Assembly (NCBI GenBank): GCA_031423015.1
Contig: JANPER010000046.1
Location: 1-64,000, forward strand
Length of the DNA stretch: 64,000 nt
Direction: 5' to 3'
Source of the DNA: DATGPD01 sp031423015
GTDB lineage: Bacteria; Planctomycetota; UBA1135; UBA2386
The notes under the pieces were generated by a model. The model was given only the letters and a program-made list of their open reading frames with translations. It was not told the DNA's origin and searched no databases. This document shows, one piece after another, positions 8,765-16,052 of the stretch; the first letter of the stretch is position 1, and every line of letters begins with the position of its first letter. Made by a program: the position numbers and the translations under genes.

Positions 8765-9151
8765 CTACCACACAACGGGAACGGGATACTGTCGGATCAG
8801 CTCGTCGGGAGTGAGAAGCGTCAGTCCTTCTGTGATGCCCTGGCATACGAGCATTCGGTCGAAGGGGTCGCGATGCAGAGTCGGTAGCTTGCTGAGCTGA
8901 AGTGCCGACCGTTCGTCGATCGGCAACGGTCGAATGTCGTGCGCGGTGCGCTGCTCGGGGACGAAGTCCGCTGGATCGCGCGGCAAGGGCAGGCGACCGA
9001 GTGCATGCTTCACCGCGATTTCCCACGCCGACACCGCGCTCAGGAACAGCTCGTTGTCACCGGCTGCGCAGATCTCTCGCGTGCGGCTCGACAACCTATC
9101 GGGCTCTGCGCAAAGCCAGAGGAACGTGCACGTATCGAGCAAGTACTTCAC
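8765..9151 (-). CDS. PIN-domain toxin (VapC-like ribonuclease)
   Basis: Small protein of 128 residues with the PIN nuclease pattern. An N-terminal aspartate sits in 'LLDTCTFLW', an acidic residue in 'SAVSAWEIAVK', and the downstream acidic cluster in 'HRDPFDRMLVCQ'. VapC-type toxins cut RNA in the cytoplasm and are held in check by a cognate antitoxin. The usual 'DTH' of this subgroup reads 'DTC' here; the histidine is not catalytic. The start codon is GTG. The antitoxin gene lies upstream on the same strand but 155 bases away, a much larger gap than normal, filled by palindromic DNA. Confidence 0.88.
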   Translation of the reverse strand: MKYLLDTCTFLWLCAEPDRLSSRTREICAAGDNELFLSAVSAWEIAVKHALGRLPLPRDPADFVPEQRTAHDIRPLPIDERSALQLSKLPTLHRDPFDRMLVCQGITEGLTLLTPDELIRQYPVPVVW

Positions 9152-9156
9152 CCATC

Positions 9157-9222
9157 GCGGCCTTGGGCCACAACCAGAGGTTGCATGTCGGCGCAGCGCC
9201 GACCGGAAAGGCCCAAGGCCGC
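9157..9222. repeat. Composite hairpin between antitoxin and toxin
   Basis: Perfect 13-base arms GCGGCCTTGGGCC (9157-9169) and GGCCCAAGGCCGC (9210-9222) enclose a second hairpin, GTCGGCG/CGCCGAC at about 9187-9203. In the toxin mRNA this cruciform-like structure ends six bases before the toxin start codon, so it could limit toxin translation or stop transcription after the antitoxin. Confidence 0.6.
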
Positions 9223-9281
9223 TTTACTCCTTGGGGCTTCCAGTGCCGCTCGGGAGTGGCGAATTTGAAGGGCATGGCGAA

Positions 9282-9330
9282 TTACACGGGCCGCAGATTT
9301 CGCGCGTCACGCGAGGATTCGCGGCACTTG
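9282..9330. repeat. Degenerate third copy of the hairpin element
   Basis: The stretch resembles the hairpin of 143-193 base for base at its left side (ACACGGGCCGC followed by GAT and TCGCG), with a weaker pairing right arm. It overlaps the last codons and the stop codon of the antitoxin gene, so the antitoxin C-terminus appears to be repeat-derived. Confidence 0.45.
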
Positions 9331-9582
9331 CAGCCCAGAGCGACCCTCGAAGCCATCGATTGCGTGGTCAGGAAGCGGCTCGAAGAAAGACGCGGGCACG
9401 GTGAGCTGACCTTTGGCTTTGCCCAGCGTGCGCTTCCGTCGCCGCGGTCGGTCCGGCGGCAGACGGCGAAGCTCGGCGATTGGTACGTTGCGCCGGCAGA
9501 CCAGCAGGGCCTCGCCTACTTCGAGCTTGTCCAGCAGCTCGGACAGGCGGGCCTTCAGTTCGTGAATGTTGACCCGGAACAT
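9307..9582 (-). CDS. Phd/YefM-type antitoxin
   Basis: Antitoxin of 91 residues. The N-terminal DNA-binding part 'MFRVNIHELKARLSELL' followed by 'GEALLVCRRNVPIAELRRL' follows the Phd/YefM pattern. The C-terminal part, which should wrap the toxin, is basic and then 'LTVPASFFEPLPD'. Such proteins neutralise the toxin and repress their own promoter. The ATG at 9582 is preferred over the ATG at 9600 because a promoter ends just upstream (9589-9617), which would give a leaderless transcript. It is paired with the PIN toxin downstream. Confidence 0.85.
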   Translation of the reverse strand: MFRVNIHELKARLSELLDKLEVGEALLVCRRNVPIAELRRLPPDRPRRRKRTLGKAKGQLTVPASFFEPLPDHAIDGFEGRSGLQVPRILA

Positions 9583-9588
9583 GACCAG

Positions 9589-9617
9589 GTTATCGACCAT
9601 GTTTCGATCCAGGTCAA
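9589..9617 (-). promoter_or_regulatory. Probable promoter of the Phd/PIN operon
   Basis: On the minus strand TTGACC (9612-9617) and GATAAC (9589-9594) are separated by exactly 17 bases. The predicted start of transcription falls on or next to the A of the ATG at 9582, so the antitoxin message would be leaderless. Confidence 0.5.
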
Positions 9618-9625
9618 CCGCGTCG

Positions 9626-9643
9626 CTGCACGTGCACGTGCAG
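9626..9643. promoter_or_regulatory. Perfect 18-bp palindrome, candidate antitoxin operator
   Basis: CTGCACGTGCACGTGCAG is identical on both strands and lies eight bases upstream of the predicted -35 element. Phd-type antitoxins bind palindromes in their own promoters, so this is the natural operator candidate. It also contains overlapping CACGTG repeats. Confidence 0.5.
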
Positions 9644-9858
9644 TGGAGCGACGGCACGCCGGCCGCCGGCGTCGAGGCGCCGCGCGGGCGCGACGAAGAC
9701 GACAGTTCGCCGCCCTCCAACGCGCAGTCGATCAAGTGTGACCCGAACGGGCCCGCCGCAAGAAACCCGAGATTGCTGTCCAGAGGTCGCCTTTGGCTGT
9801 CCTTGAGACATGCCCCCCTGTCGTTCTCTCACCCTTGGCCTCCAGTCGTCGTCTCGCC

Positions 9859-12800
9859 ATGATCCGTGCCACTGCCATGCACGAGTGTCGTGACCCGCGG
9901 GAAGACGCCGCCGCGTCCGACTTCCTCTGCATGGTCGAGGCCGACCGAGGGGCCGGCACCCTGCGCACGCTCGCCGACTATCAGGCGCGCTTTCCTGGCT
10001 TCGAGAATCGCGTCGCGCAGGAATGGGCCGCGCTCGGCGAGCCGGTGCGAGACGCCACTCCACAGCCCACGCGCACACTCGGCCGCTACCGCGTGGTGCG
10101 CGAGCTGGGGCGCGGCGGCCAGGCCGTCGTGTACTTGGCGCAGGATCCCGAACTCGGCCGCACCGTGGCGCTGAAGGTCTTGATCAGCGAGCCCGGCTGG
10201 CTGTCGGACGCGCGCCGCGAGCGCTTGCAGCGTGAAGCGACCGCGCTGGCGCGCCTCGATCATCCCGGGATCTGCGCGATCTACGAAGCGCAGCTCGCGG
10301 GCGACACGCCGTTCATCGCCATGCGCTACGTCGCCGGCGAAACGCTCGCTACCCGCCTGCGGCGCGCGCGCGAGCACCCGGATCCGCGGCCGGTCGTGTT
10401 GCTTGGAGCGCTGCCCGACACCAGCGCGCGCATCGAGCGCGTGCTGACGTTGGGCGAAGAGATCGCGCGCGCGCTGCACGCGGCGCACACCACCGGCGTG
10501 GTGCATCGCGACGTCAAGCCCGGCAACGTGATGCTCGACCCCGACGATCGCCCGGTGTTGCTCGACTTCGGCTTGGCACAAACCGATGGCGGCAGCGCCT
10601 TGGCACTCACGCGGTCGGGCGAGATCTTCGGCTCGATTGCCTACATGGCGCCCGAGCGGCTGTCCGGCCGCGGCAGCGTCGACCAGCGCAGCGACATCTA
10701 CTCGCTCGGCGTTGTGCTGTACGAGTGCTTGACGCTCGAACGTCCGCACGCGGCGACGACCACCGAGTCGCTGCTGCGCGAGATCGTGGCTGGTGAACAC
10801 CGCGACCCGGGGCGCTTCAACCGCGCGCTGCCGCGCGACCTCACGCTGGTGCTGCAAACGGCACTCGAGACCGAGCCGCTGCGCCGCTACCCGAGCGCGC
10901 TCGCTTTGGCCGAGGATCTGCGCCGACTGCGCCGCAACGAACCGATCGCCGCGCGCCCGATCGGCGCCTGGCTGCGCCTGCAACGTTGGACGCGGCGGCA
11001 TCCGGTGTTCGCCGTGGCGATGACGCTGATGCTCGGAGCACTGACGATCACCACGTTTCTGTTGGTGCAAATCACGGCGCAACGCCGCAGCCAGGAAGCC
11101 TGGGAGCGCGTGCTCGAATCGGTGACGCACGGCGAAGTCACGACCGCGCTCGGACACGCGCTCGCAGCAGTGCCCTATGTACCCGAGCGCAAGCTGAACG
11201 GTCCGCTGCTGCAGTTGCTCGGGCGCAACCCGACCTTGCTCGAGTTCGACAGCGAACGACTTGGCGGTCAGCCGGGCGGCGCCGTCTTCGCCAGTGACGA
11301 TCGGCACTTGCTGGTGCCCACGGCCACCGGCGAGCTCGCGGTCATCGACACGCAGACGGGCAGCATCGCGCGGCGCGTGCGCCTGCACGCCCCCTCGCCG
11401 CAGGCGAGCTCGCGGCCCGGTGATCCGGCGAGTGCATTCCTGTTCACGGTGAACCCAGCGCACACCGAAGCGCTCACGTCCAGTCTCGACGGCAGCGTGC
11501 GCCGCTGGGACCTCGCGACGTGGCAGCCGCTCCCGCTCCATGCCTCCGTGGCTGAGGCCAACGTGGGCATCGCGACGGCCCTGTTTCAGGACCTGCCCGT
11601 CGTACCCCTCTACTCGCCGGACGGGCGGCATGTGGCGCTGTCGGGGAGGGTCGGCATGCTCCTCGTTTGCGACCTCGAGCGCAGGCACGCCTGGCGCGTG
11701 GCGGACCGCGGGGCATGGTTCTCGCTACAAGTCGTTTTCCGCCCAGGGCACGCGCAATTGGTGGTGCGCTGGCGTGAGTTCATGCAGGAGCATGGCGCGA
11801 GCGTCGTAGCGGTACTCGATGCCAACGATGGTCGCCAAGTCGCGCAGCTCGACCTCGAAGGCGTGGAGTCGATGTTCTGCGCGTTCGATGCCGCGGGCAA
11901 GCGTCTCGCCGTCGTCGCCACCGATGGCATCGTGCGCGTGTTCGACACCGCGACGTGGGTCTGCACGCAGCGGCTCGTCGCCGGCGGCGAAGAGTCTCGC
12001 CACTTGCACTGGGTGAGCTTCGCCGACGACCGCTCCCTGGTCACCACGGGCTTCGAGGGTTTGACTCTGTGGAACCTCGACACCGGCCAGCGCAAGAAGC
12101 GGGTGGAGGTGCCGAGTCTCCGCCCGTTCGACATGGGCGCGTGGAACGCCGACCACACCGAGCTCGCGGTCTCGGCAAAGGACGGCACCCTGCGCATCTT
12201 CGAAGCAGCGACTTTGAAGGAGGTGGCGCGGGCACCGTGGCACTACCGCTTCCCGGCGGACTTCGCCTGGAACCGCGCCGGCGACCGCTTCGTGTTCCGG
12301 GATAAGCGTGCCCTGCGCGTGATCGCGCATCAAGCACCCGCGCCTCTGCTTCACGCCCACCAAGATGCACTCACCAGCGTGCAGTTCGTTTCCAGCCGCG
12401 AGATCCTCAGCGCATCACAAGACGGCACCGCCGCGATCCTCGACGTAGGCACCGGTCGCCGCCGCGTCGTGTTCACGCATCCCGCCCCGGTGCGCAGCGC
12501 GCGCCTGACCAGCGATGGCACGCGCGTGGTCACCGCGTGCGACGATGGCATCGCGCGCGTCTGGCCGCGCTCCGGCGACGCCGCCGCGCTAGCGCTAACC
12601 GGCCATGAGGGCCCAGTGCGCGACGCCTGGCCATTCGACGGTGACCGCCGCGTGCTGACCATCGGCGCCGACGGTCTGGCGCACATGTTCGATGCCGCGA
12701 CCGGCGCCAGCCAACCTCTGGAGCGCCACCATGGCGTTTGCCTGTGCGCGGCGTTCGACGCCGAGCTGGGCCTGATCGCCACCGGGGGCGCCGATCGCAA

Positions 12801-13425
12801 AGTGCACGTCTACGACTGGCAAGGCAAACTGCTGCACCGGCTGGACACGTTCTTCGAGGCGCGTCGGCCCTTCTACAACATCGAGGGGAATGCCACCGCG
12901 ATGACGTTCGACACTGCGCGCCGACGTTTGGTCGTCGCCCATCGTTCGAACCCCGACACGCTCCTGTTGTTCGACGTAGCGGATTGGCAGCCACAGCGCA
13001 TCGCCCGGCAGCACGAGGGACAGACCTTTTCGGTGCACGCAGCACATGTGCGCGGTGGACGCTTCTACGCCACCGCGCACAGCGGCGTCGGCGACTGGAC
13101 ATTCGTGAACGCGGAGGCGCGCACCACGCACGACGTCGGACCGAGCAACATGCCTGACACGATCGTGTCGGTGATGCGCTTTTGTCCGACCGATGATGGC
13201 CTGCTCCTCGTCGCGTCGCGCGATGGACGCGTGAACCTCTGGGACCTGGACGACGGCGAGCAACACCTCGAACTGCGCGACGAGCACGATGGCGTGCGCT
13301 GCGCCGAGTTCAGCGCCGACGGCCAGTGGGTTGTGACGGGCAATCAAGATGGCACGTTGCGGGTCTGGCCGGTGCGCCCGTTGGCGCTGGCGCGCGCTCA
13401 CTACGCGCGGCTCACCGGGCGTTGA
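9859..13425 (+). CDS. Membrane Ser/Thr protein kinase with C-terminal WD40 repeats
   Basis: Hanks-type kinase of 1188 residues. The kinase domain (about 75-350) shows the glycine loop 'LGRGGQAVVY', lysine in 'VALKVL', catalytic loop 'HRDVKPGNVM' (about 216), 'DFGLAQT' (about 236) and 'YMAPERL'. One membrane segment follows at about 381-407 ('FAVAMTLMLGALTI'). The remaining 750 residues are WD40-type beta-propeller repeats with recurring 'DG..R.W/VFD' ends, probably two propellers. Topology predicts a cytoplasmic kinase and an outward-facing sensor domain. The ATG at 9859 was chosen. Its stop codon is immediately followed by the stop codon of the opposing sigma factor gene. Confidence 0.92.
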   Translation: MIRATAMHECRDPREDAAASDFLCMVEADRGAGTLRTLADYQARFPGFENRVAQEWAALGEPVRDATPQPTRTLGRYRVVRELGRGGQAVVYLAQDPELGRTVALKVLISEPGWLSDARRERLQREATALARLDHPGICAIYEAQLAGDTPFIAMRYVAGETLATRLRRAREHPDPRPVVLLGALPDTSARIERVLTLGEEIARALHAAHTTGVVHRDVKPGNVMLDPDDRPVLLDFGLAQTDGGSALALTRSGEIFGSIAYMAPERLSGRGSVDQRSDIYSLGVVLYECLTLERPHAATTTESLLREIVAGEHRDPGRFNRALPRDLTLVLQTALETEPLRRYPSALALAEDLRRLRRNEPIAARPIGAWLRLQRWTRRHPVFAVAMTLMLGALTITTFLLVQITAQRRSQEAWERVLESVTHGEVTTALGHALAAVPYVPERKLNGPLLQLLGRNPTLLEFDSERLGGQPGGAVFASDDRHLLVPTATGELAVIDTQTGSIARRVRLHAPSPQASSRPGDPASAFLFTVNPAHTEALTSSLDGSVRRWDLATWQPLPLHASVAEANVGIATALFQDLPVVPLYSPDGRHVALSGRVGMLLVCDLERRHAWRVADRGAWFSLQVVFRPGHAQLVVRWREFMQEHGASVVAVLDANDGRQVAQLDLEGVESMFCAFDAAGKRLAVVATDGIVRVFDTATWVCTQRLVAGGEESRHLHWVSFADDRSLVTTGFEGLTLWNLDTGQRKKRVEVPSLRPFDMGAWNADHTELAVSAKDGTLRIFEAATLKEVARAPWHYRFPADFAWNRAGDRFVFRDKRALRVIAHQAPAPLLHAHQDALTSVQFVSSREILSASQDGTAAILDVGTGRRRVVFTHPAPVRSARLTSDGTRVVTACDDGIARVWPRSGDAAALALTGHEGPVRDAWPFDGDRRVLTIGADGLAHMFDAATGASQPLERHHGVCLCAAFDAELGLIATGGADRKVHVYDWQGKLLHRLDTFFEARRPFYNIEGNATAMTFDTARRRLVVAHRSNPDTLLLFDVADWQPQRIARQHEGQTFSVHAAHVRGGRFYATAHSGVGDWTFVNAEARTTHDVGPSNMPDTIVSVMRFCPTDDGLLLVASRDGRVNLWDLDDGEQHLELRDEHDGVRCAEFSADGQWVVTGNQDGTLRVWPVRPLALARAHYARLTGR

Positions 13426-13998
13426 TCAGACGCCGAGCAGACCCTGCGCGGTCGGCCAGGCGCGCACGCGATCGCGCAACCGTTGCCAACGCTTGGCGAG
13501 CGCTTCGTAACTGAGGCCCATGCGCACCGCAACGTCGGCCTGCGGCATCGCTTCGATACCGACGTGGATCAGCAGACTGCGTTCTTCCTCGTCGAGCGCA
13601 GCCGCGCGGTCGAGGAACGCGCGCAGCGCGTCGTCGCGCGACAGGCGCTGCGTGAGGCTGGTGACCTCGACCGGCACTTGCTCCATCGCCAGCAGCTTGG
13701 TGGTGCCGCCGACCGGCAGACCGTCGCGCCCGCGCGACGCCCGCTGCACTTCGTACAGCACGTGCTTGGCGATCGTGAACAACCACGCCCGCGGCGGTCC
13801 GCTCTGGTCGTCGCGCGTCGACCACAACCGCGTCGCGCGCAGCCAGATCTCCTGCGTCAAGTCTTCCGGCGTCGCCACGATGCGCATGCGCGGTTCGAGC
13901 CGCAGGCAAGCCCACGCGTACAACGCCGCTGCGTGCTCGCGGTAGAGCACCTCGACGTCGAGGTCATCGCCAGGAGCGGCTGGGTCGGAATCGGCCAC
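13426..13998 (-). CDS. ECF-type sigma-70 family factor
   Basis: Sigma factor of about 190 residues with region 2 ('YREHAAALYAWACLRLEP', 'ATPEDLTQEIWLRATRLW', then 'PRAWLFTIAKHVLYEVQR') and region 4 ('LDEEERSLLIHVGI', 'PQADVAVRMGLSYEALAKRW'). It redirects RNA polymerase to a private promoter set. It converges on the kinase-WD40 gene with no base between the stop codons. ECF sigma genes next to Ser/Thr kinase genes are common in Planctomycetota, where phosphorylation is thought to replace anti-sigma control. The GTG at 13998 was chosen; the frame is open further upstream. Confidence 0.85.
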   Translation of the reverse strand: MADSDPAAPGDDLDVEVLYREHAAALYAWACLRLEPRMRIVATPEDLTQEIWLRATRLWSTRDDQSGPPRAWLFTIAKHVLYEVQRASRGRDGLPVGGTTKLLAMEQVPVEVTSLTQRLSRDDALRAFLDRAAALDEEERSLLIHVGIEAMPQADVAVRMGLSYEALAKRWQRLRDRVRAWPTAQGLLGV

Positions 13999-14004
13999 AT
14001 CGGA

Positions 14005-14010
14005 ACCATA
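14005..14010 (-). promoter_or_regulatory. Candidate -10 element of the ECF sigma gene
   Basis: TATGGT on the minus strand, six bases upstream of the GTG at 13998. No good -35 is visible. The spacing matches that of the two antitoxin genes and would give a leaderless mRNA. Confidence 0.3.
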
Positions 14011-14088
14011 GCGGCCAAACGGACCACCGGGCACAGTGCTTCGCTCATGCACTCGCGCCGTCTTTCTGGGGCGGCCCAGTCTACTGCG

Positions 14089-14568
14089 ATGATCGAGCGC
14101 CAAGCACCAACCACCGCAAACGCGGCACCGGCCGCAACCCCTGAGCGGCGATCGACGTCAACGCTCCATCTGCCTGCCGCATTGCGCGCGCGCATCGGTG
14201 CCTGGGCCGTCGCATCGCATCCGCACGAGAGCTGCGGCCTACTCATCGGCGCGCGTTCCCCTGGCCGCACCGTGGTGCTCGACGCTTGGCGCGCACACAA
14301 CCTCGACCACGCGGACGATCGCTACACCATCGATCCGATCGACTTTCTGGCGGCCGACGCCGACGCGCACGCCCTCGCCCTCGAAGTGATTGGCGTGTGG
14401 CATTCCCACCCTCACGGCCGCGCCGTCCCGTCGGCGACCGACCACGCTCAAGCGTGGGCTGGATGGTCGTACGTGATCGTCGCTACGCTGGCCGGCCGCG
14501 CGTGGGACCTGCGCTCGTGGCGGCTCGATGACGGAGTGTTCGTCGAAGAGACGCTCGTGCGCCCTTAG
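14089..14568 (+). CDS. JAMM/MPN-domain metalloprotease-like protein
   Basis: Protein of 159 residues of the Mov34/MPN/PAD-1 family. The zinc motif is complete: a glutamate in 'HESCGLLIG' and then 'WHSHPHGRAVPSATD', which fits H-S-H-x7-S-x2-D. Bacterial members remove C-terminal tails from ubiquitin-like sulfur carriers or act in cysteine or cofactor synthesis. No sulfur-carrier gene is adjacent, although moaC is about 11 kb away. It is divergent from the ECF sigma gene and lies 44 bases before the ferredoxin reductase gene. The ATG start follows an alanine-rich low-complexity leader. Confidence 0.85.
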   Translation: MIERQAPTTANAAPAATPERRSTSTLHLPAALRARIGAWAVASHPHESCGLLIGARSPGRTVVLDAWRAHNLDHADDRYTIDPIDFLAADADAHALALEVIGVWHSHPHGRAVPSATDHAQAWAGWSYVIVATLAGRAWDLRSWRLDDGVFVEETLVRP

Positions 14569-14612
14569 CGCGCGGCGAACGCGGATACCTCTGCTAGCAT
14601 CCGCCGCGCTTT

Positions 14613-16052
14613 ATGGCTCAATCTCCGCTGGGATCTTCTGCGCGACCCCTGCGCGTCGCCGTCGTCGGGTCGGGACCGTCGGCGTTCTACGCCGTGCAGG
14701 CGCTGTTCAAGACGCAGAACATGCACGTGCGCGCCGACGTGTTCGATCGGCTGCCGACGCCGTTTGGCCTGGTGCGCGGCGGGGTCGCGCCCGACCACCA
14801 GAAGATCAAGTCGGTCACCCGCATCTATGAGGAATTGGCGCAGGATCCGCGCTGCCGCTTCTTTGGCAACGTGCTGCTGGGCCGCGACTTGCAGGTCGCC
14901 GACCTACTCGCGCACTACGACCAGATCGTGTACGCCCTCGGCAACGAGAGCGATCGCAAGCTCGGCGTGCCGGGCGAGGACCTCGCGGGCGTGCATTCGG
15001 CGACCGAGTTCGTCGGTTGGTACAACGGACACCCGGACTTCAAGGCGCGTTCCTTCGATCTCGCCAGTGCGCGCACGGTGGCGGTGGTCGGCAACGGCAA
15101 CGTGGCGATGGACGTCACGCGCATCCTGCTGAAGGATCCCGCGGCGCTCGCGAACACCGACATCGCCGACTACGCGCTCGCCGAGCTGAAGCGCAGCCAA
15201 GTGCGCGAAGTGATCTTGCTGGGGCGTCGCGGGCCGGCGCAGGCCGCGTTCTCGCCCAAGGAACTCGAAGAGATCGCCGAATTGAGCGACGTCGACGTCG
15301 TGGTCACACAGGCCGAGGCCAGCATCGACCCGATGAGCGCCAAGTGGGCAGAGTCGGAGCCGCGCTCGACGATGCGCAACATCAAGCTCGTCGAAGAGCT
15401 GGCCGGTCGCGGCGACGGCAGCAACCCCAGGAAGGCGCGCTGCCGGTTCTTGGTGGCGCCGGTGGAACTGCAAGGCGAGGGTGGTCGCGTCCGCGCGATC
15501 AAGGTCGAGCACGCGTCCCTCACCGCCGACGCCAACGGCACGCCGCGCCCCAAGGGCAACGGCAAGTACTCGGTGCTCGAGTGCCAGCTCGTGTTCAAGG
15601 CGGTGGGTTACCGCGGCGTGCCAGTGCCCGGCGTGCCGTTCGACGACAAGGCCGGCATCGTGCCCAACCGCGAGGGTCGCGTGTTGGCACACGCCAAGGG
15701 CGAAGTCGTGCCGAACCAGTACGTCGTGGGCTGGGCCAAGCGCGGCCCCACCGGCCTGATCGGCACCAACAGCCCCGACTCGGTCGAGACCGCCAAGTGC
15801 ATGGTCGCTGACCTCGCCGCCCAGACCGCGGCGGTCTTGGCGAACGACGAACGCCACGCGATCCCACGCTTGCTGCGGAGCCGCCGCGTCGACTTCGTGT
15901 CGTGGCAAGACTGGCGGCTGCTCGACGCGCACGAGCAGGAGCAGGGCAAGCAGCACGGCAAGGTGCGCAGCAAGGTGGTGAGTGTGTCCGACATGATGGC
16001 GGTGATCGCCCGCAAACGCGCGGCCACGGGAGCCGCCGAGGAGAGTGCATGA
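14613..16052 (+). CDS. FAD-dependent ferredoxin/adrenodoxin-type NADP reductase (FprA-like)
   Basis: Flavoprotein of 479 residues of the adrenodoxin reductase/FprA group, which passes electrons between NADPH and ferredoxin. It has an FAD-binding 'VAVVGSGPSAFYA' near the N-terminus, 'TPFGLVRGGVAPDH', an NADP-binding 'VAVVGNGNVAMDV' (about 150-162), and the C-terminal signature 'GWAKRGPTGLIGTN'. The gene overlaps the next monooxygenase/reductase gene by ATGA, so the two are co-translated, and this protein probably supplies electrons in the same aromatic or CoA-ester pathway. Confidence 0.92.
   Translation: MAQSPLGSSARPLRVAVVGSGPSAFYAVQALFKTQNMHVRADVFDRLPTPFGLVRGGVAPDHQKIKSVTRIYEELAQDPRCRFFGNVLLGRDLQVADLLAHYDQIVYALGNESDRKLGVPGEDLAGVHSATEFVGWYNGHPDFKARSFDLASARTVAVVGNGNVAMDVTRILLKDPAALANTDIADYALAELKRSQVREVILLGRRGPAQAAFSPKELEEIAELSDVDVVVTQAEASIDPMSAKWAESEPRSTMRNIKLVEELAGRGDGSNPRKARCRFLVAPVELQGEGGRVRAIKVEHASLTADANGTPRPKGNGKYSVLECQLVFKAVGYRGVPVPGVPFDDKAGIVPNREGRVLAHAKGEVVPNQYVVGWAKRGPTGLIGTNSPDSVETAKCMVADLAAQTAAVLANDERHAIPRLLRSRRVDFVSWQDWRLLDAHEQEQGKQHGKVRSKVVSVSDMMAVIARKRAATGAAEESA

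Noticed and set aside
9829..11688. 619-codon open frame opposite the kinase-WD40 gene
   Set aside because: No domain motif is present and composition is skewed, while the plus strand carries intact kinase motifs.
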